Assembly: GCF_004803405.1 (NCBI RefSeq)
Contig: NZ_SSXI01000116.1
Span: 716 to 64,715 of the forward strand
DNA length: 64,000 nt
Source: Nocardioides sp.
Lineage (GTDB): Bacteria; Actinomycetota; Actinomycetes; Propionibacteriales; Nocardioidaceae
Direction: 5' to 3'
Positions 8,142 through 17,018 of this stretch are shown here, piece after piece. Under the pieces are notes generated by a model that worked only from the letters and a program-made list of their open reading frames with translations, did no database searches and was not told where the DNA came from. Made by a program: the position numbers and the translations under genes. Numbering within the stretch: the stretch's first letter is position 1; every line of letters starts with the position of its first letter.

Positions 8142-10406
8142 TCATTGCTCAGCGTTCACGGTGCGGTTGCAGCGGTCGCCCCGCAGGGTGACCTTGAGCG
8201 GGCCGTCCGTCTTCACATTGACCCTGGCATCGCAGGTCACGCGCGCCCGGTCGACATCGATGGTGACCGCGGAGAGGTTGGTCGCGGTGACGTCGAGGAC
8301 GTTCCTGGGCTCCGCCGGTGGCGCTGGGCCCCAGTCACGGGTGACGCGCTCGTACGGAAGCGAGCCGGCCTTGGTGGCGCCGGCGGACTGCTCTTGACCC
8401 AAAGCTGCGGAGTCACCGGTGGGGAAGCCGTGGGACACCACGTCGATCGTCCCGAACGTCGAGGCCTCGTCGCGCAGCGTCAGTCCTGACAGCCAGTAGG
8501 CGTGGTCGGCGTCGATCCCATACTGCGGCTCGTGCATCGCAGCGTTGAGCACGTAGGTGACCCGCCGGGGGTTGCGGTCGACAGGCCCCTGCCGCGCCAT
8601 GAGGGCCGCAAACTGGTCAGGAACGTAGTGCCGGTACTCGGCATGGCCGGCGGCATCGACGCCGCCGAACCACCAGTAGTCGTAGCGGTAGCCGAGCTGG
8701 TCGAGCGTCTCCATGCTGAAGCTGGTGTTCTGAATCGACACCACCGGGTCGGTCGTACCGCTGGTCGCCAGTACCGGCACGTGCCGAAGGTTGGCGAACA
8801 TCCGCCAGGCGTCGCCGCCCCGGCCGGCGGGACTCACGAGGGGCGGCACGCTCAGCGATGCGGTGTTGATGCCGACATTGGGGAAGATGCCGTTGTACAG
8901 GTCGGGGAACTGCACCCCCAGCTTGTAGGTGCCGAACCCGCCCATCGACGATCCGGTCTGGACGACGTACCCGGGGGCCAGGTCGTAGCGAGCGGCGATG
9001 TCGGCCCAGACCTCGAACACGTCGGCCGCAGCGAGCCCGTGGTACCAGTACGTCATGCCGCGCGCATTGGGCAGCACCATGATCGACGGGCGTCCCTGCT
9101 CAGCGAACATCCGCCACGTCTGCAGCGGCGGGTTGGGCGGCCCGGTCTCGAAGTGGTTGTGGTTGGAATCCGCGCCGTGCAGGTTCACGACGAAGCCGTA
9201 GCCGTCCGCCGGGCGCGGCGTCGCAGGGACATACACCGTGTACGGCTGCAGCCGTCCGGAGAACTGCGGCGTGCACTGGGGAGGGTCGCACCGGAAGTCT
9301 CCGGTGATCCCGCCCCCGGCGCTGTTCCCACGACCTTGAGTCGGCTCGAAGTGGCTGACCAATATGCGGTTCATCGGCCCGCTCGACGGCACACCGCCCG
9401 GCTGGTCGACCAGGTCGTCGTCGGTTCCTACCTTGAGTTTGGTGAAGTCCACGGTCGCGTACAGGCTGCTCAGGTCGCCCGCAGCGAGGGCGATGTTCTG
9501 GCTCTCGTCCATCCAGGTGTTCTTCACCCATGGCCCGGGCGTCCGGAACGCGACGTTGAAGAATGCTGGCCGCTGCGGATCCGGCCGCAAGTACCTGCCA
9601 GTGCCGGTGTCCCACAGGCCGGCCGCGGCGGCGATGCGCACGTTGCGCTTCCTGCGCGGATCGAACGCGGAATAGGGCACTTCGACATGAATCTGACGAC
9701 GCCGGAGGTCTGTGACCACAGTCGGGCGCTGGGCGAGGGTCTCGCCGTCGGCGGCCCGCACGATGTCACCGCCGCAGCCGTGCACCGTCACGAACACCTC
9801 GCCAGGCGCGACCGCGCCGGCGCCATGAGGCAACTCGAGGGCGGTGTTCGAGTCACCCAGCGCGATGGTCGCCGCGACCGCGTCGACATCCAGCATGGAG
9901 TTGTAGGTCAGCCGAATGCCGAGCGACCGTGCCAGCGGCTTGATACGCACCTCCACCAAGTCGGCGGCGTTGCCGGCGTAGCGCTCCGGCTCGTCGGGAT
10001 AGGTCAGCGCGCGGTCGTCGTACAGGAAGTCCTGGTACACGAACTCTCCGTCGCGATACGAGCGCGCGCCCGAGATCATGATCGGCTCGGCGCGCCACGG
10101 CCCGGCGTTCTCCAGCTGCGGCGTGGACGCTAGCGGTGCGTGCAGGATTGCAGGGCCTGCTGTGGCGGGTGGCAGCGAGGACCGGTTCGACGGTGGCCGA
10201 TACCCGGTCCCGTTGTCGGCAGGGCTCGAGCCGCAGGCCACCGTACCTCCGGCGGCCGCCTGGGGTACGGCGAGCAGTGCAAGAGACACCGCCGTGGCCA
10301 GAGTGAGCCGCACGACGGACCTGTAACGGGCCCTGGCGTCACCCGACGCAGGCAGGCGCAGCGTCTGGCCGAGGTGACCCATACGGGGGTTCTTCGGGCG
10401 TGGCAT
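8142..10406 (-). CDS. Secreted alpha/beta hydrolase (prolyl-oligopeptidase/esterase-like)
   Basis: A 754-aa protein with an N-terminal signal sequence (VVRLTLATAVSLALLAVPQAAAGG). The first half is beta-rich, resembling the carbohydrate-binding-like module of glucodextranase-type proteins. The second half is an alpha/beta hydrolase: YGFVVNLHGADSN (oxyanion region), QTGSSMGGFGTYK (nucleophile Ser in G-S-S-M-G), a probable acid in VLATSGTTDPVVS and a His in GHAEYRHYVPDQ. It probably cleaves an ester or peptide outside the cell. The start follows AGGAGAACCG, and it lies 18 bp downstream of the DUF6351 gene, suggesting co-transcription. Confidence 0.75.
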   Translation of the reverse strand: MPRPKNPRMGHLGQTLRLPASGDARARYRSVVRLTLATAVSLALLAVPQAAAGGTVACGSSPADNGTGYRPPSNRSSLPPATAGPAILHAPLASTPQLENAGPWRAEPIMISGARSYRDGEFVYQDFLYDDRALTYPDEPERYAGNAADLVEVRIKPLARSLGIRLTYNSMLDVDAVAATIALGDSNTALELPHGAGAVAPGEVFVTVHGCGGDIVRAADGETLAQRPTVVTDLRRRQIHVEVPYSAFDPRRKRNVRIAAAAGLWDTGTGRYLRPDPQRPAFFNVAFRTPGPWVKNTWMDESQNIALAAGDLSSLYATVDFTKLKVGTDDDLVDQPGGVPSSGPMNRILVSHFEPTQGRGNSAGGGITGDFRCDPPQCTPQFSGRLQPYTVYVPATPRPADGYGFVVNLHGADSNHNHFETGPPNPPLQTWRMFAEQGRPSIMVLPNARGMTYWYHGLAAADVFEVWADIAARYDLAPGYVVQTGSSMGGFGTYKLGVQFPDLYNGIFPNVGINTASLSVPPLVSPAGRGGDAWRMFANLRHVPVLATSGTTDPVVSIQNTSFSMETLDQLGYRYDYWWFGGVDAAGHAEYRHYVPDQFAALMARQGPVDRNPRRVTYVLNAAMHEPQYGIDADHAYWLSGLTLRDEASTFGTIDVVSHGFPTGDSAALGQEQSAGATKAGSLPYERVTRDWGPAPPAEPRNVLDVTATNLSAVTIDVDRARVTCDARVNVKTDGPLKVTLRGDRCNRTVNAEQ

Positions 10407-10424
10407 GGTCGGTTCTCCTGATGA

Positions 10425-12632
10425 TCAGCGGATCGGCGACGACGTCGGTGGCGGTCCTAGGGGTCGGCCGCCAGGGCCGTCGGTGAAGGACATCCACGGC
10501 AGGGATGGCTGATGCCCCACGGGAGGTTTGCGGTAGTCGCACACGCCGTCCGCAAATATGCTCTCGAGGCGGTTCCACTGCGCGTTGGTGAAGTCGACGG
10601 TGTAGTCGTCGCGGCTCAGCGGTTCGAGCTGACACTTCAGGACGTTGTCGGTCAGCGGTCCACCGGCGGCGATGCGCGGTGTGCCGTAGTAGGGGAACGC
10701 CGTACGGCACACCGACGTGTCGGTGATCTTCCGCTCGCCGATCCAGCAGGCGTCGACGGCGTCGGCGGGACGGTTCGCGACGACCTTCTCCTCGAGCGGG
10801 ATGTCGCGTTCATCCCTTTCGATGGCGCTGAGCCAGCGGTCCATGAGTGCCAGCGATTCCTCGCCGGGGACGGTCATGCCCTGCCAGATGACGTGATTGC
10901 GGGCGTGGCCGTTGGCTTGAACCAGCCGTTCCCGGAGGACCTCGCTATGCACCGGCGTGTGGATCTCGACATTGGCCGGGAAGGGCAGGTCGATGATGGG
11001 GACCTTCGCCGTCTCACGCGGATAGGTGACTTTGCCCGCGCGGTATGCCGTGACCAGCGCCGCTGGATCCGCCTCGATCCGCTGCGGCTGCCAGTTCCAG
11101 TCGATGTCGAGGCCGCCGACCTTCTCGTTCAGGTCGACGAACTGCTCCGGCGTGATGAGCCCGGACTCGAGGGCGGTCAACCCGTACTGGACGCCGACGT
11201 TGTCGTACGGACGGTTGGCGAACCCGCGTCCGATTGCCTTCTCGTTCGGGCCCCACGATTCGGGTGCGCGCCGGCCCCAAACCGACACGGCGTAGTCCTG
11301 CAACGTGCACCGCTCACCCTCGAGGTTCTCGGTCGGGTGGTACACCCAGTCTGGCCGAGTGCTGACCAGTCCGCCGGTCGGACCGCCGCCGAGGCAGCCC
11401 GCGAAGTTGTCCGGGTCGAACCACAGTCTGGCGTAGGCACTGGTGACGGGAAGGTCCCACAGGGAGCGGCACGTCGTCACCGACTGGTAGCCCGCCACGA
11501 ACGCCTGCTGCTGAACGGCCAGCCACAGGTGGGGCGAGGTCTGATCGAAGTAGCGGTCCAGCAGGTAGCAGTCCTCGGCCTCCTGAACGGTCTCCCAGAT
11601 GTCGGGATAGGTGGCGCACGGCTGGATGCCGTCGAGCAGCCCGGGGTAGTTGGCGGCGATCCAGTTCTGCTGCATCGAGCCGCCCGAGCAGCCCATGCCG
11701 ATGGTGTAGCGGATCTCACCGTAGGTCTCGACGAAGTGCTCCTTGAGCATCATGAGCGCCTCGGCTGAGACCACGTCGTTGCAGTTCTGGCCGAGCACGT
11801 TCAGATTGGACATCGCGACGGCGAAACCCCGGGAGAGGGCCATGTCGTTGAGGACGCCGCCGACGACCCCGTCGGTGGGTTCCCCCTGCGAGTGGCGGGG
11901 CTGGCAGTCGCCGCCGAAGGGCACCAGCAGCTTGCCGTTGAACCCCCGCTGCGGGGCCCAGGGTTGCCACGGGCGTGACGGGTCGTACAGGACAGCGATG
12001 TCGTAGATGCCCCGATCCATCACCCCGCGCTCACGGCGAACCACGTAGGGGACCCGCTGGCCCTGATCAGTGGTGGTGTACGACATGTCCGGCGGCGGGT
12101 TGGCCGGGTCGTACGCCGAGAACTGGCCAGACACCGAGGACTTGTAGAACAGCTCGAACTTCGCGGGCGTGGTGCATTGCGCATCCGCCGAGGGCTGGAG
12201 CCCGTAGGTCTCGGTGTCACAGTTCCACGGTTGCACCTGCGGTCCCGCGAACACCGGGCCGCCCGCCGGACGGTTGGTGATCACGATCCGTGCCCCGCCG
12301 CCGGGCGCGCGCGCGGTCAGCGTGTTGCCTCCGTCGCGCAGCCCCTCCACCACGCCGAGGAACCGGCCGCCTGAGCGGACCCCGAACGCCGATGTGACGT
12401 CACGGCCGTCAAGGTCGACGCGCACCTTGGCCGGATCGGTCTTGGTCGGCAGCACCACTTCGACGAGGGCGTCCCCTCCGGAGACCAGATCGGCCCGGTT
12501 GGACAGGACCTCCACCCTCACTGCAGCGTCCGACCGCGCGCCCGCGACAGCGGCGACACCAGCGGACGAGGTGACCATGACGATGACCGCGCCAAACGCG
12601 GTCACCATCCCGCGAACTCTGCGTAGCCTCAT
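10425..12632 (-). CDS. DUF6351 family secreted hydrolase-like protein
   Basis: A 735-aa protein starting at ATG 12632, which has an AGGAG site 10 bases upstream; the frame is open to 12764 but that extension has no signal. A signal peptide follows (MVTAFGAVIVMVTSSAGVAAVA). The body matches DUF6351: an Ig-like N-terminal part (VEVVLPTKTDPAKVRVDLDG), GFNGKLLVPFGGDC, and a GMGCSGGSMQQNWIAANYPG motif resembling a nucleophile elbow. The family is thought to be exported esterases/hydrolases; the substrate is unknown. It is followed at 18 bp by another secreted hydrolase. Confidence 0.8.
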   Translation of the reverse strand: MRLRRVRGMVTAFGAVIVMVTSSAGVAAVAGARSDAAVRVEVLSNRADLVSGGDALVEVVLPTKTDPAKVRVDLDGRDVTSAFGVRSGGRFLGVVEGLRDGGNTLTARAPGGGARIVITNRPAGGPVFAGPQVQPWNCDTETYGLQPSADAQCTTPAKFELFYKSSVSGQFSAYDPANPPPDMSYTTTDQGQRVPYVVRRERGVMDRGIYDIAVLYDPSRPWQPWAPQRGFNGKLLVPFGGDCQPRHSQGEPTDGVVGGVLNDMALSRGFAVAMSNLNVLGQNCNDVVSAEALMMLKEHFVETYGEIRYTIGMGCSGGSMQQNWIAANYPGLLDGIQPCATYPDIWETVQEAEDCYLLDRYFDQTSPHLWLAVQQQAFVAGYQSVTTCRSLWDLPVTSAYARLWFDPDNFAGCLGGGPTGGLVSTRPDWVYHPTENLEGERCTLQDYAVSVWGRRAPESWGPNEKAIGRGFANRPYDNVGVQYGLTALESGLITPEQFVDLNEKVGGLDIDWNWQPQRIEADPAALVTAYRAGKVTYPRETAKVPIIDLPFPANVEIHTPVHSEVLRERLVQANGHARNHVIWQGMTVPGEESLALMDRWLSAIERDERDIPLEEKVVANRPADAVDACWIGERKITDTSVCRTAFPYYGTPRIAAGGPLTDNVLKCQLEPLSRDDYTVDFTNAQWNRLESIFADGVCDYRKPPVGHQPSLPWMSFTDGPGGRPLGPPPTSSPIR

Positions 12633-12927
12633 TGCCCTGCTCCTCGCTCGGTTTCGTGGCCAGGACCGGTAGTCCCGGTAGTTCGCAGGCAGATACCACC
12701 TTTGGAGGGTGTGGCTTCTTCGGATTGAGCCGGGCCCGCGGGCGAAGGCCGCCTCCGCCGCCACGTACCGGCTCCGGCGTGTCCGAAGTCATTCCCAGAG
12801 GTGTGGAGGCGTCGACAGCCGGTATCAGCTCGGCCGCTGTCACGGGCCAGTTCGGTCAGCTTCTTCGCGCCAGACTGAGGGATCACCACCGCGAGGACCT
12901 CGATGAGCTCGTCGGTTCCAAACTGTC

Positions 12928-14019
12928 TCATCGAAACTCCGTTCCCTTGCCTGGCCCGAGGGCGCCGGCGGGCTTGAGCGGATCCTGAGTGGCGTCCGCG
13001 TGGTCGACGTGCTGATACAGGTCAGGTGCCGCACCGGGTCGCACTGGTTCCCTGGCACCTGTCGACAGGGACTTGACGCCCGCGTGAGCTGCGACGCTTG
13101 TCACGTAGCCGTCCCAGGCGCTGGGACCCTCAACTCGTCCAGCCGCGGCAGCGTGGACCCACGCGGCCAGCTCGGCGCGGTACGCGTCTTGGAAGTAGGC
13201 GACGAAGTCACTGTGGATTGGGCTCTCGAGTCGGCCGGTGGTGCGGGTGCTGACCGCCGCCTGCGGCTGCAGACAGGAGCTCCCGTTCGTTCCTACGACC
13301 TCGCAGCGGACGTCGTATCCATAGGCCGCGTTCACGAAGACCTCGACGGTCGCCATGACCCCCCCACGCGTCCATACGGTGGCCATCTGAGGATCGCGGA
13401 AGCCCTCCATGATCGGTGACTCGACGCGAATGCTCTCGACCTGGTCGTCAAGAAGCCACGCGATGGTGTCCAGCTCGTGGATCATGGAGCCAGTGATCAA
13501 GCCGGCGTCGTCGATGCTGGTGGAGGACGATGCGTTGCGATGAACCGCATGCAGGAGCCGAACATCGCCAAGCTCGCCGAGCTCGATAACCCGGCGCAGT
13601 TCCAGAAAGCCAGGGTCGAACCGTCGCATGAACCCGACCTGGATGAGCCTGCGACCGAGGGCGACCTCGGCCTCGACGAGGGACAGTGCCTCCTCGGGGG
13701 TGACGGCCAGCGGCTTCTCACACAGAACGGGCTTCTCGACCTCGACACATGCGCGGACCAGTTCGGCATGCGTTGAGTCCGGCGAGGCGATGACAACGGC
13801 GTCGACATCGCTCGCTGAGATCAGCTCCTGGGTGGATGGCGATGCCCAAGCGTCATGCGGCCCTGCCACGGCAGCCGCTCGGGCGCCGTCGACGTCGAAT
13901 ACGTGGGTTACTCGGGCAGCGGGCACGCTGCTCGTCAGGGTGCGCACGTGAACTGAGCCCATGGCTCCGGCGCCGATGACACCGACGCGCAATGGTGGCC
14001 GGTAGCGGTGTTCTGTCAT
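12928..14019 (-). CDS. Gfo/Idh/MocA family oxidoreductase (inositol 2-dehydrogenase-like)
   Basis: A 363-aa NAD(P)-dependent dehydrogenase: Rossmann motif VGVIGAGAMGSVHVRTL near the N-terminus, ASPDSTHAELV, the signature CEKPLAV (Lys in the EKP motif), and MIHELDTIAWLLDD, where the His-Asp pair is typical of IolG-like enzymes. It probably oxidises a sugar or polyol hydroxyl. ATG 14019 is chosen because the Rossmann fold begins directly after it; the frame is open further upstream without homology. It is the last gene of a minus-strand series with a sugar-type ABC importer, suggesting that it acts on the imported compound. Confidence 0.85.
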   Translation of the reverse strand: MTEHRYRPPLRVGVIGAGAMGSVHVRTLTSSVPAARVTHVFDVDGARAAAVAGPHDAWASPSTQELISASDVDAVVIASPDSTHAELVRACVEVEKPVLCEKPLAVTPEEALSLVEAEVALGRRLIQVGFMRRFDPGFLELRRVIELGELGDVRLLHAVHRNASSSTSIDDAGLITGSMIHELDTIAWLLDDQVESIRVESPIMEGFRDPQMATVWTRGGVMATVEVFVNAAYGYDVRCEVVGTNGSSCLQPQAAVSTRTTGRLESPIHSDFVAYFQDAYRAELAAWVHAAAAGRVEGPSAWDGYVTSVAAHAGVKSLSTGAREPVRPGAAPDLYQHVDHADATQDPLKPAGALGPGKGTEFR

Positions 14020-14245
14020 GTCCAGACCTAGGGCTAGTTCGCAATGGGGAAGATGAAGTAAGCCTGCTGGTGTTCGCCGTGGTCGACGGGCGGCCAGCGC
14101 GAGGTCACCGCCTTGGCGCGCCACGCGCGTGACGCAGGGGCTGCCCCCTTGGTCGGGACGCGACATGACGTTCCTCCCGGACTCACGGGAGGGAGATGCA
14201 CCTGGGGTTCTCAAGGCGGAGCCCAGGTGTTGGTTGGTTCGCCAG

Positions 14246-15085
14246 CTAGGCATGCGTGTGGACGCGTTCCTGCGCGCGGCTGATGTTGCGGGTGATGACT
14301 CGCACGTAGTCCCCGAACAGCGACGGGACCAGTTGATGGCCCATGTCGGCGTAGGTATGGAGCTCGGCGCCCGGTACGGCAAGGGCGGTGGCGTACCCGC
14401 CGCTGGTGTCGATGAGGCGGTCGGCGAGTCCGTGGAGTACGGCGGTGGGCACGTTCACCTGTCGCAGTCCAAGTGTCCGGTCCGGGGAGCTACGGACTGC
14501 CGCCATCTGTCGGTCGGCCCCCTCCGGGCAATAGCACCGGTCGTAGGTGGCCTCTGCGTGGGCGCGGATCCACTCCGGGGTGTATTCGGCGAGACCGCAG
14601 AGGCTCTCGCGCTCGATGTACTGCGCGATCGCGCTCTCCCGCTCGGTCGCGGGCTCCTGCTCCCGGATGGCCCACACCTCGGGATCGTCGCCGAGGTGCT
14701 CGATGCTGGGCGCGGAGTAGATCGAGCACAGGCTGAGTACGCGCATCGGGTGGTCGATGGTCAACTGCTGGGCGACCATGCCCCCCATCGACTGGCCCAC
14801 GACGTGGGCTGCGTCGATCTCGAGAGCGTCCAGGAGTTCGGCGACGTCGTTCGCCATGTCCGAGATCTCGTAGTGACTTCCGGACTGCCACTTGGTGGAC
14901 AGCCCGACGTCCCGGTTGTCGAAGAGGATCAACTGGAAGCCCTGCTCGATGAGCAGGTGCCTGAGTTCCGGGTGCCAGGACGTCAACTGGGCGCCCTGGC
15001 CGGCGATGAGGACCAGCGGAGGTGCTGCCGGGTCGCCTTCGAGCTCGTAGTAGAGCCGGAGGCTGGGTGTCTGTACGTGCGGCAC
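14246..15085 (-). CDS. Alpha/beta hydrolase
   Basis: A 279-aa cytoplasmic alpha/beta-fold hydrolase. It has LVLIAGQGAQLTSWHPEL (oxyanion-hole region), LILFDNRDVGLS, a VVGQSMGGMVAQQL nucleophile elbow (Ser in GQSMGG), a late acid in VLHGLADRLID and a His in YADMGHQLVPSL. The family includes esterases, dehalogenases and C-C hydrolases of aromatic and terpenoid pathways, so the substrate is open. It lies 50 bp downstream of the fused transporter gene and is probably co-transcribed with it. Confidence 0.8.
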   Translation of the reverse strand: MPHVQTPSLRLYYELEGDPAAPPLVLIAGQGAQLTSWHPELRHLLIEQGFQLILFDNRDVGLSTKWQSGSHYEISDMANDVAELLDALEIDAAHVVGQSMGGMVAQQLTIDHPMRVLSLCSIYSAPSIEHLGDDPEVWAIREQEPATERESAIAQYIERESLCGLAEYTPEWIRAHAEATYDRCYCPEGADRQMAAVRSSPDRTLGLRQVNVPTAVLHGLADRLIDTSGGYATALAVPGAELHTYADMGHQLVPSLFGDYVRVITRNISRAQERVHTHA

Positions 15086-15135
15086 AGTCGGGTCTCGCTT
15101 CAGGTTCGGGGCGGGCCAGGCCTGGGCATGAGTCG

Positions 15136-17016
15136 TCAGGAGGTGGCCAGCTGAGTCGGCTTCTCGGGCTGTTCGGTGTCGACCAGACCGGCCATCAGGT
15201 GGACGAGCTTCTGCGGCGTCATGTCCTTGGCCCGCGCATCCGCCACGAGCGCACCCCGGTTCAGGATCACGTAGTGGTCGGCGACCTCCTGGACGATGTC
15301 GATGTCGTGGCTGACCAGGATCACTGCCGCACCTGACTCCGCGAGCTCCTTGATCAGAGCAACCACGTTGCGGGTCTGGTGCACGCCCAGGGCCGCGGTC
15401 GGCTCGTCCAGAAGGACGATCTTGACGTCCTCGGACACCACGCGGCTGATGGACACCGACTGGCGCTGACCGCCGGAGAGGTCAGAGAGCGGCCGGAACA
15501 TGTCGGACAAATTCACGCCGATCGACGCGAGCCGCTTCAGGGCGGCCTCTTCGGCGGCCTTGCGGTCGAAGACCCGGATCGGGCCGACGCGGATGCGTGA
15601 CGGTTCGTTGCCGAGCGCCAGGTTGTAGGCGGCTCCCAGGTTCGGGCACACGGCCAGGTCCTGCCACACGGTCTCGAGGCCGGCTTCCCGCGGGTTGTCG
15701 GTCTTCTGCAGGTCCACCTCTTCGCTCTGGTTGATCAGGATGTCACCGGTGGTGGGGGGCAGGGTGCCGGCGAGGATCTTGATCAGCGTGCTCTTGCCGG
15801 CGCCGTTGTCGCCGAGCAGGCAGGTGACCTCGCCGTACCGGACGTCGAAGCTGATGTCGCGCAGCGCCTGGACGGCCCCGTAGTTCTTCGAGATGCCGTC
15901 GACCCTCGCCGCGAGTGTTCCCCGGCTGGGGGTATCGAGCTGCATTTCACCGAGCCGTGCGGCATGGGTCTTCGCCTTCCCGCCTTGGTCGGCCGTTGCG
16001 GCGGAGGTCCTCATCCGTGCGCGGTGTCGGGCGTACTGGTCGGCGGCGAGTGCCAGGAGCAGGATGCCGCCCTTGGCGATCTGCTGGTAGTAGTCCGCGA
16101 AGCCGAGGAACACCATGGCGGCGTCGATGGTGCCGAGCAGGAGCACACCGAGGAACACGCCCAGAGGACGGCCGGCGCCGCCGTTGAACGCGACGCCGCC
16201 GACGATGACCGCGGTGAGTGTCTCGAGCTCGAAGTTGACGCCGATGTCGGCGCTGCCGCTCTGGATCCGGGCAGTCGTCAAGACCGCCACGATGCCCATG
16301 GTGAAGCCCATGAACACGAAATCCGAGAGCATTGCACGATCAACATTGATGCCCTCGCTGCGGGCGGCTGAGGCGTTGCCGCCGATGGCGAAGCGGCGAA
16401 CGCCCCCGGTGGTCCTGGTCAGCAGGAAGGCGCACACCGCGAAGTAGATGAGTGCGATGACCACGGGCGTGGGGATGCCAGCGAACCTGCTCAGACCCAA
16501 CTCCAGAAACGTGGTCGGCAGGCCGAACACGGCTGAGGAGTCGGAGAAGGCGTAGGCCAGGCCGAAGTACACGAACGACAGGCCCAGCGTGACGATCAGC
16601 GGCGAGATGCTGAGCAGGCGAACGGCCACGCCGTTGACCAGCCCCACGACCGCACCGACGCCCAGTGCCACCGCGAGGGCGAGGACTGCCGACCCGGTGT
16701 CGCGGGCGACCAGGGCGCTCAGGACGCTGAGGAGGCTCAGCTGCCCACCGATCGACAGGTCGACGTTGCCGGCCACGACCAGCCGCATCATGGCCGCAGC
16801 GGCGATCAGCAGGCTGGAGACGTTGAGAATGATGGTCTGCAGGTTGGCCTCGGTGAGGAAGTTCGACGCTTCGGTCTGCACGTAGACGCTGACCATCACG
16901 ATGAGGATCGCCAGTCCCCATCTGGTGGAGCCCCCACCCGGATGCGCGGTCGCCCGGTCGCGCCGGGAAACGCGGCCGAGCCGGGTCCTGCGCTCGGCAT
17001 GGTGGACTGTGGACAC
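15136..17016 (-). CDS. Fused ABC transporter permease and ATPase (CUT2/ribose-type)
   Basis: One 626-aa polypeptide joins two importer parts normally made separately. Residues 1 to about 330 are a multi-spanning RbsC-like permease (NFLTEANLQTIILNVSS, VDLSIGGQLSLLS, IGGNASAARSEGI, VGGVAFNGGAGRPLGVFLGV). A hydrophilic linker follows, then a single nucleotide-binding domain with Walker A GDNGAGKST, signature LSGGQRQSVSIS, Walker B VKIVLLDEPTAAL and the switch His in SHDID. Ribose-type ATPases usually have two tandem ATPase domains, so a dimer of this fusion would complete the transporter. GTG 17016 starts two bases after the stop of the binding-protein gene. Confidence 0.85.
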   Translation of the reverse strand: MSTVHHAERRTRLGRVSRRDRATAHPGGGSTRWGLAILIVMVSVYVQTEASNFLTEANLQTIILNVSSLLIAAAAMMRLVVAGNVDLSIGGQLSLLSVLSALVARDTGSAVLALAVALGVGAVVGLVNGVAVRLLSISPLIVTLGLSFVYFGLAYAFSDSSAVFGLPTTFLELGLSRFAGIPTPVVIALIYFAVCAFLLTRTTGGVRRFAIGGNASAARSEGINVDRAMLSDFVFMGFTMGIVAVLTTARIQSGSADIGVNFELETLTAVIVGGVAFNGGAGRPLGVFLGVLLLGTIDAAMVFLGFADYYQQIAKGGILLLALAADQYARHRARMRTSAATADQGGKAKTHAARLGEMQLDTPSRGTLAARVDGISKNYGAVQALRDISFDVRYGEVTCLLGDNGAGKSTLIKILAGTLPPTTGDILINQSEEVDLQKTDNPREAGLETVWQDLAVCPNLGAAYNLALGNEPSRIRVGPIRVFDRKAAEEAALKRLASIGVNLSDMFRPLSDLSGGQRQSVSISRVVSEDVKIVLLDEPTAALGVHQTRNVVALIKELAESGAAVILVSHDIDIVQEVADHYVILNRGALVADARAKDMTPQKLVHLMAGLVDTEQPEKPTQLATS

Positions 17017-17018
17017 CG

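Noticed and set aside
8502..11768. Long plus-strand open frames opposite the two secreted hydrolase genes
   Set aside because: They mirror minus-strand genes with signal peptides and active-site motifs. The plus-strand products are Val/Gly/Arg/His-rich without any domain, as expected for high-GC antisense frames.
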